In this document: one piece after another, positions 1 through 7,259 of the stretch
Layout of the letters: every line of letters starts with the position of its first letter
Numbering within the stretch: position 1 is the stretch's first letter
DNA from: JBGQBN01 sp041494805
GTDB taxonomy: Bacteria > Acidobacteriota > Terriglobia > Terriglobales > Acidobacteriaceae
NCBI GenBank assembly: GCA_041494805.1
Contig: JBGQBN010000066.1
Span: 1-22,831 of the forward strand
Length of the DNA: 22,831 bases
Direction: 5' to 3'
Notes under the pieces: generated by a model
The model's database searches: none
Told to the model about the DNA's origin: nothing
Seen by the model: the letters and a program-made list of their open reading frames with translations, nothing else
Program-made: the position numbers and the translations under genes

Positions 1-1157
1 AGCACGGATTCTCGGAATCCGAGGTACGCGACCGCTTCGTGCAGCAGGGTTTCCTGGTTTACTGGGTCAAGCCCCGGGGCTTGTTTGCCGGGGGCCAGTT
101 GCAACTGGGCAGACGGCGACGGGTCAGGCAGAGTCAGTTCGTGATTTTCAACCAGCAGTTTCTCACGCTGATCAAGGCGGGGTTGCCGATTCTGAACTCC
201 CTGGATCTGTTGATTAAGCGACAGAGAGATGCCCAGTTAAAGACGCTGCTGGAAAATGTTCGCGCACGGGTTAAGGGTGGTGAGCTGCTTTCGGACGCAT
301 TCGCAGCCCAGGGAGTTTTTCCGAAGATTTATACCACCACATTGCTGGCCGGGGAGAAGAGCGGCAACATGGAAGAAGTGCTCAGCCGCTACATTACATT
401 CCAGCGGCTGGCGCTGACCTTCAAGAAAAAGCTGGCGGTCTCGCTGGTGTATCCGACGCTGCTGGTGGTGGTGGTGCTATGCATGATCGTGTTTCTGGTC
501 ACTTACGTAGTGCCCCAGTTTGCCAAGTTATTTGAGAATCTTAATGCTCAGTTGCCGGCTATTACGGTCATGATGTTGGCAATGGGCACCAATGCACAGA
601 AATTTGCGCCGTTTCTTGGCATCGGAGTGGCGGTGCTGGTGCTGTTCCTGTGGCGTTGGAAGAATACCGACCGGGGGGCAGAGCGGATTGACGGGGTAAT
701 TCTGCGGCTGCCGCTGCTGGGCCAGGTTTGGCTGAAGTACCAGGTCGCAAACTTCTCACGCATGCTCTCGACCCTGCTCGCCGGCGGCTTGCCGCTGGTG
801 CCGTCACTGGAGACAGCCGGTGCTTCGATGAGCAGCCGCAGGATCCTGAACGGTATTGCGGAAGCCGCGGTCAGAGTGCGGGAAGGCCAGCCGCTGGCGA
901 AGAGCCTGGAACAACTGAACATGTTTCCCGATCTGTCGGTGGAGATGATCGAGGTGGGAGAATCCACGGGGGCATTGCCAGCCATGCTCAACTCGGTGGC
1001 GGAATTTTATGAAGAAGACGTGCAGACCGCTCTGGGCGCGGCCATGGCGCTGATCGAGCCGATCATCCTTATCATCATGGCGGTGTTCGTGGGCGGAGTA
1101 TTGATTTCGCTGTACATGCCGATCTTTACCCTGGGATCAGGCAGCGCGCTTCGCTAA
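1..1157 (+). CDS. gspF: Type IV pilus/type II secretion platform protein (GspF/PilC family), 5' end outside window
   Basis: Polytopic inner-membrane platform protein that couples the assembly ATPase to (pseudo)pilin polymerisation. The reading frame is open from base 3 to the left edge, and codons before the first in-window GTG (base 39) already resemble the family N-terminus, so the true start lies to the left; about 384 residues are visible against a usual 400 or so. Two T2SSF repeats are seen. The first runs from an NQQFLTLIKAGLPI segment to a KSGNMEEVLSRY segment followed by a long hydrophobic helix; the second runs from FSRMLSTLLAGGLPL to GESTGALPAML and a C-terminal helix pair ending near YMPIF. 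The duplicated pattern, cytoplasmic domain then membrane helix, is diagnostic. The ATPase gene follows after 39 nt. Family assignment is firm; whether it serves a pilus or a secretion pseudopilus is inferred as pilus-like from the PilM-PilN-PilO genes downstream. Confidence 0.93.
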   Translation, partial: HGFSESEVRDRFVQQGFLVYWVKPRGLFAGGQLQLGRRRRVRQSQFVIFNQQFLTLIKAGLPILNSLDLLIKRQRDAQLKTLLENVRARVKGGELLSDAFAAQGVFPKIYTTTLLAGEKSGNMEEVLSRYITFQRLALTFKKKLAVSLVYPTLLVVVVLCMIVFLVTYVVPQFAKLFENLNAQLPAITVMMLAMGTNAQKFAPFLGIGVAVLVLFLWRWKNTDRGAERIDGVILRLPLLGQVWLKYQVANFSRMLSTLLAGGLPLVPSLETAGASMSSRRILNGIAEAAVRVREGQPLAKSLEQLNMFPDLSVEMIEVGESTGALPAMLNSVAEFYEEDVQTALGAAMALIEPIILIIMAVFVGGVLISLYMPIFTLGSGSALR

Positions 1158-1196
1158 GAGACAACAGGGCCAGGGGCATTTGCGGGTAGATTTGGA

Positions 1197-2876
1197 ATGG
1201 TGAGAATGGCGGAAAAGAAATCAGTGTTCGTGAACGGCGGGAATGGCGGTCAGCTGATTCCCGAGGCCCATACCGACGGACTGGAACGGGCGCAGGATGT
1301 CGCGCGGCGCTATCGTTGCGAGTTCGTGGACCTGCACAACTTCCAGCTGCACCATGATCTTTTCAAGAAGATCCCAGTGCACCTGATGTTCCGCTACAAC
1401 TTCATCCCTCTGGAAGAGACCGCGGACGGACGGCTGGCCATCGCCATTGCCGACCCCAGCCAGCTGATGATGATCGACGAGATCAGCCTGTTGCTGGGCA
1501 AGCGCATTGTCACCAAGGTTTCCACGCTGGCTCAGATCAGTGAAATTCTCAAGAAAACGGAACAGTCGCAGCGCGTTCTGCAGGATGCCAGTGAAGGATT
1601 CACACTAGATGTAATCACCGAAGACGAGGGCGGTGGCGATGAAAGTATCTCCATCGACCGGCTGACGGCCCAGGGAGACATCAGCCCCATCATCCGCCTG
1701 GTGGATACCACCATCTTCACTGCGCTGCAGCGGCGGGCCAGCGACATCCACATCGAGACTCACGATGATTCGGTGTGCATCAAGTTCCGCATTGACGGCG
1801 TGCTCACACAGGCCATGCCGCCTATCGGCAAGGAGCACCACACCACGATCATCTCTCGCATCAAGGTAATGAGCGAGCTGGATATCTCGGAGCGACGTGT
1901 GCCGCAGGACGGCCGCTTCCGGGTGAAGTATGGCCAGCCAGAGCGCCCCATCGACTTCCGTGTGTCTATCATGCCGTCCATCCACGGCGAGGACGCGGTG
2001 CTGCGCGTGCTTGACAAAGAGTCGATGAGCGAGAAGTTTCACAAGCTCACGCTGGACGTGGTGGGGTTTGACGAAGAGGACCTGAGGAGGTTTCGCCGCT
2101 ACATCAGCGAACCGTACGGTATGGTGCTGGTCACCGGGCCCACGGGCAGCGGCAAAACCACTACCCTGTACGCGGCAGTGAGCGAAATCAAGACCGAGGA
2201 AGACAAAATCATCACCATCGAAGACCCGGTGGAATACCAGATCCGCGGCATCACCCAGATCCCGGTCAATGAGAAAAAGGGACTAACCTTCGCCCGCGGA
2301 CTGCGGTCCATCCTGCGCCATGACCCGGACAAGATCATGGTGGGCGAAATCCGCGACACCGAGACGGCTCAGATCGCCATTCAGTCCGCGCTCACCGGAC
2401 ACCTGGTGTTCACTACCGTCCACGCCAATAACGTGGTGGACGTGATTGGCCGCTTCCTGAACATGGGCGTGGAGCCTTATAACTTCGTTTCAGCGCTGAA
2501 CTGCATTCTGGCCCAGCGGCTGGTGCGCATCATCTGCGACTCCTGCCGGACGGTGGTGCACTATTCGCCTGAGGCGCTCGAAGCCAGCGGACTGGATCCC
2601 AACCACTGGTCGCAGGTGCCCTTCTACGAAGGTCAAGGGTGCATCGAGTGCGCGGGCACGGGGTTCCACGGGCGAACCGCGATTCATGAACTGCTGGATT
2701 TGAGTGACCGCATCCGCGAGATGATCCTGCTCAAGAAGCCGACGTCAGAAATCCGCAAGGCGGCGCGGGAAGAGGGCATGCGGTTCTTGCGTGAGTCCGC
2801 GCTGGACAAAGTGCGAGCGGGCGTGACCACGCTGAAGGAGATCAATAAGGTCACCTTCATCGAGAGCTCCCGATAG
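1197..2876 (+). CDS. gspE: GspE/PilB-family assembly ATPase
   Basis: Cytoplasmic hexameric ATPase that powers pilus or pseudopilus assembly through the platform protein. The 559 residues contain an N-terminal GspE/MshEN-type domain (about 30-130), a second N-terminal domain with the R-rich ISERRVPQDGRF segment, Walker A GPTGSGKT at 314-321 (Lys320), an Asp box around IEDPVEYQ, a Walker B-type segment DPDKIMVGEIRD from 376 with Glu384, and a His box around HLVFTTVHANN. A zinc-binding tetracysteine, Cys447/Cys450 and Cys482/Cys485, is intact; this favours PilB/GspE extension ATPases over PilT retraction ATPases. ATG at 1197 is taken as the start; GTG 1200 and ATG 1206 are alternatives in the same frame, and the last has a better purine-rich upstream stretch. 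Part of the pilus operon. PilB is an equally acceptable name. Confidence 0.95.
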   Translation: MVRMAEKKSVFVNGGNGGQLIPEAHTDGLERAQDVARRYRCEFVDLHNFQLHHDLFKKIPVHLMFRYNFIPLEETADGRLAIAIADPSQLMMIDEISLLLGKRIVTKVSTLAQISEILKKTEQSQRVLQDASEGFTLDVITEDEGGGDESISIDRLTAQGDISPIIRLVDTTIFTALQRRASDIHIETHDDSVCIKFRIDGVLTQAMPPIGKEHHTTIISRIKVMSELDISERRVPQDGRFRVKYGQPERPIDFRVSIMPSIHGEDAVLRVLDKESMSEKFHKLTLDVVGFDEEDLRRFRRYISEPYGMVLVTGPTGSGKTTTLYAAVSEIKTEEDKIITIEDPVEYQIRGITQIPVNEKKGLTFARGLRSILRHDPDKIMVGEIRDTETAQIAIQSALTGHLVFTTVHANNVVDVIGRFLNMGVEPYNFVSALNCILAQRLVRIICDSCRTVVHYSPEALEASGLDPNHWSQVPFYEGQGCIECAGTGFHGRTAIHELLDLSDRIREMILLKKPTSEIRKAAREEGMRFLRESALDKVRAGVTTLKEINKVTFIESSR

Positions 2877-2884
2877 TTGATGCA

Positions 2885-2909
2885 AGACGCAGCAAGCTGC
2901 GTCTCTACA
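2885..2909. repeat. REP-like hairpin element, copy 1
   Basis: A perfect 9-bp inverted repeat (AGACGCAGC at 2885-2893, GCTGCGTCT at 2896-2904, two-base loop) followed by CTACA, starting nine bases after the gspE stop codon. A related sequence at 14106-14129 matches 18 of 24 aligned bases and also sits just after a stop codon. The stem has no T tract, so it is not a standard intrinsic terminator. The rest of 2877-3023 holds no gene or promoter I can support. Confidence 0.5.
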
Positions 2910-3023
2910 GAGATGGCGGCAGAGCGCCTGAGAGCCAGCCATGGGGCCGCCCTTTGGGCCAATGGGATTGGTGCCCTTTCAGCTATTGCGTTTCCCGTGC
3001 GGTAGGGTTCTCATTGTTAAGAA

Positions 3024-3917
3024 ATGAGTCATAGCTTCAATTCCGGGTCGAAGCCGAAACTGGCTTGCGAGATAGCCGCCGACCGTGTGCTCGCCGGGCG
3101 GGTGGCGGAGGGTGGAGGCCTGGTGGAGATGTGTGCGGCGCACGAACTGGCGCCCGGCAGCGTGGTCCCCGACCTGATCGAGGCTAACCTGCGGCAGCCC
3201 GATCTCGTGTACCAGACCATCCGCGACACCTTGGGAAGCGTGAGCGGGCGCTCACGTGACGTAATTGCTGTTCTTCCGGATGCCGCGGTGCGGGTGGTGT
3301 TGCTCGATTTCGAAACACTTCCGGCAAACCACGAGGAGGCCGAAGGCGTGGTGCGCTTCCGGCTGAAGAAATCGCTGCCCTTCGACGTAGATAAAGCCAA
3401 GGTTTCCTATCATGCCCAGCCTGCGAGCAGCGGCGTGCGGGTGGTGGCAGCGGTGGCGCTGACCAGCGTCATCGAAGACTACGAGGCCGCGTTTCGCCAA
3501 GCCGGGTACAGCCCCGGGGTGGTATTGCCGTCCATGCTGGCGGCCATTGGCGCCGCCGATGCGCAGCGACCCACGTTGGTGATTAAAGTGGATGCCCGCA
3601 CCACCAGTATCGCCATTCTGGACCAGCAGCAACTCCTGCTTTTCCGTACCCTCGAGAACGCGCGCGGAGTAACCATCACAGGTGAGCAGCTGGCGGAAGA
3701 AGTCTATCCTTCGGTGGTGTTCTTCCAGGACACCTACCATCTGAACATTGGCCAAATTTTCTTAGCTGGCATCCCGGAATCAGGCTCGGCACCGGCGTGG
3801 CGCGCGCAGACCGGGGCCGACGTCCGTGAACTGGTCGAGGCCTCGCAGCTGGGCGCGAGTGTGGGCTCGATCTCCAAGTGGAGAATGGCCGGGGTGGTGG
3901 GGGCCCTGCTTTCCTAG
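3024..3917 (+). CDS. pilM: PilM-like actin-fold ATPase of the pilus alignment complex
   Basis: PilM is a cytoplasmic actin/FtsA-fold protein that binds the N-terminal peptide of PilN and links the motor to the PilN-PilO-PilP complex. The 297-residue product has the PilM-like layout: an N-terminal beta-rich half with VIAVLPDAAVRVVLLDF and a FRLKKSLPFDVDKAKVSYH segment (the usual region around the conserved PilM Lys-Leu-Pro-Phe motif), then a middle domain with ALTSVIEDYEAAFRQAGY and a second subdomain with TLVIKVDARTTSIAILD. It is shorter than typical PilM (about 350 residues). Upstream Shine-Dalgarno pairing is weak (TAAGAA). PilN begins two bases after its stop, which supports the assignment. 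No signal peptide or membrane helix is seen. Confidence 0.8.
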   Translation: MSHSFNSGSKPKLACEIAADRVLAGRVAEGGGLVEMCAAHELAPGSVVPDLIEANLRQPDLVYQTIRDTLGSVSGRSRDVIAVLPDAAVRVVLLDFETLPANHEEAEGVVRFRLKKSLPFDVDKAKVSYHAQPASSGVRVVAAVALTSVIEDYEAAFRQAGYSPGVVLPSMLAAIGAADAQRPTLVIKVDARTTSIAILDQQQLLLFRTLENARGVTITGEQLAEEVYPSVVFFQDTYHLNIGQIFLAGIPESGSAPAWRAQTGADVRELVEASQLGASVGSISKWRMAGVVGALLS

Positions 3918-3919
3918 AT

Positions 3920-4519
3920 ATGCACGTGGATATCAATCTCGCCAGTCATCCTTACGAGGATGTGCGCCGCTTCTGGCTGCGCTGGGGCGGAGCGGTGGCG
4001 GCGCTGGGTGTCGTTACCCTGGTGCTGGGGACGGGCGTGCTGCACGGGTGGCTAGCAGCGCAAAAAGCGCGCAAGCTGATCGCGCAGGGGCAGGAGCACG
4101 TCGCCTCCCTCGACAAGGAGAGGACAGATGCGGAAGCGGTCTTGAACCGGCCGGAGAACAGCAGCGTCCGGGATCGCTCGCAGTTTCTCAATGATCTCTT
4201 TCAGCGCAAGGCTTTCTCGTGGACAAAAGTATTCGAAGACCTGGAGCGCGTAATGCCACCCGGACTGCACGTGGTCTCGATCCGTCCCGAGATGTCGCCC
4301 GAAAACCAGCTGGAGATCAAGCTGGTGGTGGCGGGAGATTCACGGGACCGCGCCTTGGAACTAGTGCGTAAAATGGAAGGCTCCCAGAGATTTCAGCAGA
4401 CGCAGATCGAACAGGAGAACTCCCAGCCGGGGCGGGGGGCAGGTGACGTCGTGGAGTTCGACATCAGCGCGCTGTATGTGCCTGAGGTGGGGAACCAGAG
4501 CAAGCGGGGTGCGCCGTAA
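3920..4519 (+). CDS. pilN: PilN-like inner-membrane pilus assembly protein
   Basis: Bitopic inner-membrane protein whose short cytoplasmic N-terminus docks on PilM and whose periplasmic coiled coil and ferredoxin-like domain pair with PilO. I place the start at ATG 3920, giving 199 residues beginning MHVDINLASHPYEDVRR, which matches the PilN signature Asn-Leu followed by Pro-Tyr and Arg; the frame is open further upstream to 3878, but that would overlap pilM and bury the motif. One transmembrane helix lies at about residues 15-36, followed by a coiled-coil-like charged stretch and a compact C-terminal domain. The stop codon overlaps the next start by one base (TAATG), indicating translational coupling to pilO. 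Confidence 0.85.
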   Translation: MHVDINLASHPYEDVRRFWLRWGGAVAALGVVTLVLGTGVLHGWLAAQKARKLIAQGQEHVASLDKERTDAEAVLNRPENSSVRDRSQFLNDLFQRKAFSWTKVFEDLERVMPPGLHVVSIRPEMSPENQLEIKLVVAGDSRDRALELVRKMEGSQRFQQTQIEQENSQPGRGAGDVVEFDISALYVPEVGNQSKRGAP

Positions 4520-5058
4520 TGCCAGACCTGAGAGATGCCCGGAAGAAGCTGAAGATCGCGATTGCCAGCCTGGCTCTGCTGGATATTGCCGCCGCGGCAT
4601 TGCTGTTTTCTCCACTGGTTGGATCCGCAAGGTCGCGCGACCAGCAGCTGCAGGAGTTGGGCAGAGAGATCCAGCAGAAAACCCGGCAGGTTGAACCACT
4701 GCGCGGTCTGGACAAAAAGATTGTGGTGGCCCGCCAGCAGATCGCGGACTTTTACAGGGACCGGTTACCGGGACTTAACTCCGCCATTTCCGAGAGCCTG
4801 GGCAAGCTGGCGGTGCAGAGCGGAGTAAGGATCGGACAAGTCAAGTACACGATGAAGGACCCGGACTCAGTGGGGTTGCGGCCGGTAAAGATCGAAGGAG
4901 ATTTTTCCGGGGACTATTTGCAACTTACACGCTTCATCAACTCGGTGGAGCGGGCTCCAGTGTTCTTTATTGTCGACAGTGTGGACCTCGGCGGTGAGCA
5001 AGGTGGCGTGGTGAAGTTGCAGTTAAAACTGGAAACTTATTTGAAGACGGGCGCCTGA
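4519..5058 (+). CDS. pilO: PilO-like inner-membrane pilus assembly protein
   Basis: Partner of PilN in the periplasmic alignment complex. The 179-residue product has a short basic cytoplasmic N-terminus, one transmembrane helix at about residues 13-33, a coiled-coil region rich in Gln and Arg (about 40-85), and a C-terminal alpha/beta domain containing YLQLTRFINSVERAP, characteristic of PilO/GspM-type domains. It begins one base inside the pilN stop and its own TGA abuts the next ATG directly, so the pilN-pilO-downstream genes form a tightly coupled set. Sequence conservation in this family is low; the call rests on topology plus position as much as on sequence. Confidence 0.82.
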   Translation: MPDLRDARKKLKIAIASLALLDIAAAALLFSPLVGSARSRDQQLQELGREIQQKTRQVEPLRGLDKKIVVARQQIADFYRDRLPGLNSAISESLGKLAVQSGVRIGQVKYTMKDPDSVGLRPVKIEGDFSGDYLQLTRFINSVERAPVFFIVDSVDLGGEQGGVVKLQLKLETYLKTGA

Positions 5059-5658
5059 ATGCAGATTGGAGCGGAAAACCGGAACAAGACGATTGCCGCC
5101 ATCGTGCTGATGGCGCTTGCCGTCGGGCTGATCGTGGTTCGTCTTCTCCCTGGTTCGGGAGGCTCGGCTCCAGTTGCGGCGGCCCCGTCGGCCAAAGCCA
5201 GTGCGGTCAAGGTTGCTCCGCCGGCGCAGCGGACTGCGAGTGGCGGCAAGAGAGTCCCCGCAGAGCGTTCGCTCGATCCTACTCTAAGATTCGACTGGCT
5301 GAAGGCCAGCGAGGACAATCCATACCAGGGCACCGGGCGGAATATTTTCCGGGCGGAAGCGGAGATTCCACAGCCGAATGGTAACGGGACCACCGACACA
5401 CACGGGAAGAATGAGCCGCCTCCGACACCACCACCTCCTCCGCCTCCACCGCCCATCAATTTGAAGTTTTTTGGCTTTGCCAGTAAGCCGGGCGAGCCCA
5501 AGAAAGTTTTCCTCTCGCAGGGTGAAGACGTGTTCATCGCAGCTGAGGGTGACATCATAGATCGCCGCTACAAGATTCTGCACATTGCCCCCATGTCGGT
5601 GGAGGTGGAAGACGTGCTCAACAACAACCGGCAAAACATTCCACTGACGCAGGGGTAG
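5059..5658 (+). CDS. PilP/GspC-like periplasmic linker protein with polyproline tract
   Basis: Likely connects the inner-membrane PilN-PilO complex to an outer-membrane secretin. The 199-residue product has one N-terminal membrane helix (about residues 11-30), an Ala/Pro-rich linker, a conserved-looking NPYQGTGRNIF segment, a proline tract at 120-132 (three Pro, Thr, nine Pro), and a C-terminal beta domain (about 133-196) reading INLKFFGFAS, then a VFLSQGEDVFIAAEGD strand pair, which fits the HR domain shared by GspC and PilP. Unlike lipoprotein PilP there is no lipobox; the anchor is a helix as in GspC. It starts directly after the pilO stop. Role by family resemblance and position; no symbol is assigned because it is intermediate between the two families. 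Confidence 0.75.
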   Translation: MQIGAENRNKTIAAIVLMALAVGLIVVRLLPGSGGSAPVAAAPSAKASAVKVAPPAQRTASGGKRVPAERSLDPTLRFDWLKASEDNPYQGTGRNIFRAEAEIPQPNGNGTTDTHGKNEPPPTPPPPPPPPPINLKFFGFASKPGEPKKVFLSQGEDVFIAAEGDIIDRRYKILHIAPMSVEVEDVLNNNRQNIPLTQG

Positions 5659-5686
5659 CAGGAAGATCTGCCGGAAGGCGCAGCAG

Positions 5687-5718
5687 TCGGTGTTCTTTAA
5701 CTTCGGTGTTCTTTAACT
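5687..5718 (+). repeat. Perfect 16-bp tandem duplication upstream of a start codon
   Basis: TCGGTGTTCTTTAACT occurs twice head to tail (5687-5702 and 5703-5718), ending eight bases before the ATG of the pseudopilin-like gene. The duplication occupies the place where a ribosome binding site would be expected, and neither copy contains a purine-rich Shine-Dalgarno sequence. Confidence 0.9.
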
Positions 5719-5726
5719 CGTGATCC

Positions 5727-6548
5727 ATGCCAGTTTCTTGCCAAAGCGGACACCGTAAGCGTCAGGCTCAGGGCGGCTACATTCTGCTCATCTTGATGCT
5801 CTTCCTGGCGCTACTGGCCATCGCGGCCACGGCCCTCGCTCCGACGCTTGCCTTCCAGGTCCGGCGTGACCGCGAGGAAGAACTGATCCATCGCGGAGTG
5901 CAGTATCCGCGGGCAATTCGCAGCTACGTCAAGAAATTCGGACGCTACCCAACGCGCCTCGAGGACCTGGAGAGCACAAACAATCTTCGCTTCTTGCGCA
6001 AGCGCTACAAAGACCCCATCACCGGCAAGGATTTCAAGCTGCTTCACCTCGGGGAAGTCAAAATGAGTTTGGCGCCCGGAATACCAGGCGCAACTCCCGC
6101 CGGGATGAATCCTGCAGGCATCAATCCTGCGTCCGGTCTGGCAGGGGCAGGTCAAGCCCCACAGGGCATAGCCCAAGGTCAGCCCGGCGCCTCGGGGACC
6201 GCCACATCACAGAAATCAGGTGGGGACGACTCTGAAGCGGACTCTGACACTCCCCAGAACGCAGGGTTCAGTGGCCCGGTTTTCGGTGGAGGGCCGATCG
6301 TCGGAGTCGCCAGCACGAGCAAAGACAAGACTATCCGTGAATTCCACGACTTGAAGCGCTACAACAAGTGGCAATTCATCTACGACCCCAACACGGACCG
6401 CGGTGGTCTGCTCAACATGCCTTCCCAGCCGGCGTTGCAAGGCGCGACCCCGGCCGGGCGAATGGGCGCACCCGGGATGCCGGGCGGAATGCAGAGTCAA
6501 CCTACGCCGCCAGCTCCGCAGCCGACCCAGGAATCACCCGACCGCTAG
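5727..6548 (+). CDS. Pseudopilin-like protein with long disordered insert
   Basis: Last gene of the pilus operon, 273 residues. A basic leader of 17 residues ends in Gly16-Gly17 before a hydrophobic helix (18-43), the arrangement of a prepilin cleaved by prepilin peptidase. A pilin-like segment follows, with RRDREEELIHRG, an IRSYVKKFGRYPTRLEDLE stretch typical of GspG-type pseudopilins, and a DPITGKDF motif. The usual Glu at mature position 5 is absent (Ile if cleavage precedes Tyr18). From about residue 115 to 200 there is a Gly/Pro/Ala/Ser-rich insert with PAGMNPAGINPA repeats, then a short conserved-looking block containing KTIREFHDLKRYNKWQFIYDP, then another Pro/Gly-rich tail. It lies 68 nt after the preceding gene and ends in a strong terminator. 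Pseudopilin identity is likely; function in the fibre is inferred. Confidence 0.7.
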   Translation: MPVSCQSGHRKRQAQGGYILLILMLFLALLAIAATALAPTLAFQVRRDREEELIHRGVQYPRAIRSYVKKFGRYPTRLEDLESTNNLRFLRKRYKDPITGKDFKLLHLGEVKMSLAPGIPGATPAGMNPAGINPASGLAGAGQAPQGIAQGQPGASGTATSQKSGGDDSEADSDTPQNAGFSGPVFGGGPIVGVASTSKDKTIREFHDLKRYNKWQFIYDPNTDRGGLLNMPSQPALQGATPAGRMGAPGMPGGMQSQPTPPAPQPTQESPDR

Positions 6549-6570
6549 AAATCTGACGCAAGAAAAAAGA

Positions 6571-6601
6571 AAAAGCCTCATCGCGCAGCGATGAGGCTTT
6601 T
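6571..6601. terminator. Bidirectional intrinsic terminator
   Basis: A perfect 14-bp stem (AAAAGCCTCATCGC at 6571-6584 and its complement at 6588-6601) with a three-base GCA loop. The A-rich run on one side and T-rich run on the other make it work in both directions. It lies between the convergent pilus operon and erpA. Confidence 0.93.
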
Positions 6602-6623
6602 CAATCCTAAGTATCTTACATCG

Positions 6624-6989
6624 TTAGACGCTGAACGAGGATCCGCAGCCGCAGGTGCTCTTCACGTTAGGATTCTCGAACTTGAAGCCCGCGCCCTCGA
6701 GAGTCTCGATGTAATCGACAATGCAGCCGTTGAGATACATCACCGAAGTGGCATCCACATAGACCTTGAGGCCGCCCATGTCGAACACTTTATCCATCAT
6801 GCCGGCGCCGTTCTCGAACGACATCGAGTAAGAGAAACCGGAGCAGCCGCCGCCGACAACACCCACGCGCAGGCCAGCGGGGACGGGGTTCTGTTGCGCC
6901 ATAATCTCCTTGACCTTGGCAACCGCATTCGAAGTCAGGGAAATGGGCGCCGTCTTCGGTTTCAGTTCCGGGGTGGTTGTGGTTGCCAT
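6624..6989 (-). CDS. erpA: Iron-sulfur cluster insertion protein, HesB/IscA/ErpA family
   Basis: A-type carrier that receives an Fe-S cluster from the scaffold and delivers it to apoproteins in the cytoplasm. The 121-residue product has the complete family signature: GGGCSGFSY with Cys49, and the C-terminal STCGCGSSFSV with Cys113 and Cys115; these three cysteines bind the cluster. An N-terminal Thr/Pro-rich tail of about 15 residues precedes the domain. The start at 6989 is fixed by a good Shine-Dalgarno AAGGAGA at 7001-6995. No other isc or suf genes are nearby, so it is a stand-alone transcription unit between an extended -10 promoter and the terminator at 6571-6601. IscA or SufA are alternative names; the sequence alone does not separate these. 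Confidence 0.93.
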   Translation of the reverse strand: MATTTTPELKPKTAPISLTSNAVAKVKEIMAQQNPVPAGLRVGVVGGGCSGFSYSMSFENGAGMMDKVFDMGGLKVYVDATSVMYLNGCIVDYIETLEGAGFKFENPNVKSTCGCGSSFSV

Positions 6990-7019
6990 CTGTATCTCCT
7001 TGAAACTGCTGATCTATGG

Positions 7020-7028
7020 ATTATAACA
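7020..7028 (-). promoter_or_regulatory. Extended -10 promoter for erpA
   Basis: Read on the minus strand the bases are TGTTATAAT, an exact TGnTATAAT extended -10 element, about 30 bases ahead of the erpA start. No convincing -35 hexamer is present, as expected for extended -10 promoters. Confidence 0.65.
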
Positions 7029-7164
7029 AATGCTGGTAACGAAGCGGTGGGAAAAGCCCTGCCGCGCGTCCTGCCGCTAACCCTCTGCTCAGTCTATTAG
7101 ATGAACTGATCAGGCCGCTGGTCGCAGCCAGAGAAACAAAGCTGTTGGGCTTGCCCTCCGGGGG

Positions 7165-7170
7165 TATAAT
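7165..7170 (+). promoter_or_regulatory. Candidate -10 box (TATAAT) for the 91-residue membrane protein
   Basis: A consensus TATAAT about 90 bases upstream of the ATG at 7260. The -35 region is weak (CTGTTG at 7142-7147 with 17-bp spacing). Transcription from here would give a leader of roughly 80 nt. Confidence 0.5.
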
Positions 7171-7179
7171 TCCGCGCTG

Positions 7180-7258
7180 GGGCCTTCGCCCGTGGTGGTA
7201 ACCACCTGTATCTGGGGTAACCCCGCGGGGCCGGCTCGACATTAGTACCGAGGTGGCC
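7180..7258 (+). promoter_or_regulatory. Folded 5' leader with SD-sequestering hairpin (candidate cis-regulatory RNA)
   Basis: Four hairpins can be drawn in succession between the TATAAT and the start codon at 7260: GGGC/GCCC (7180-7191, loop CTTC); GGTGG/CCACC (7194-7206, loop TAA); GGGG/CCCC (7214-7224, loop TAA); and GGCC plus CTCG pairing with CGAG plus GGCC (7229-7258) around a ten-base loop with a two-base internal loop (GG/GT). The last hairpin includes the Shine-Dalgarno GAGG (7250-7253). The CCCC of the third hairpin is also the left half of a CCCCGCGGGG palindrome (7221-7230), so exclusive pairings are possible. I recognise no known riboswitch class. Confidence 0.4.
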
Positions 7259-7259
7259 T

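Noticed and set aside
3878..3919. Upstream extension of pilN to base 3878
   Set aside because: It would overlap pilM by 40 bases and place a Gly-rich non-conserved stretch before the PilN N-terminal signature; ATG 3920 fits spacing and motif.
6591..7100. Plus-strand open frame opposite erpA
   Set aside because: It starts inside the bidirectional terminator and runs antisense to a gene with intact family motifs, a promoter and a ribosome binding site.
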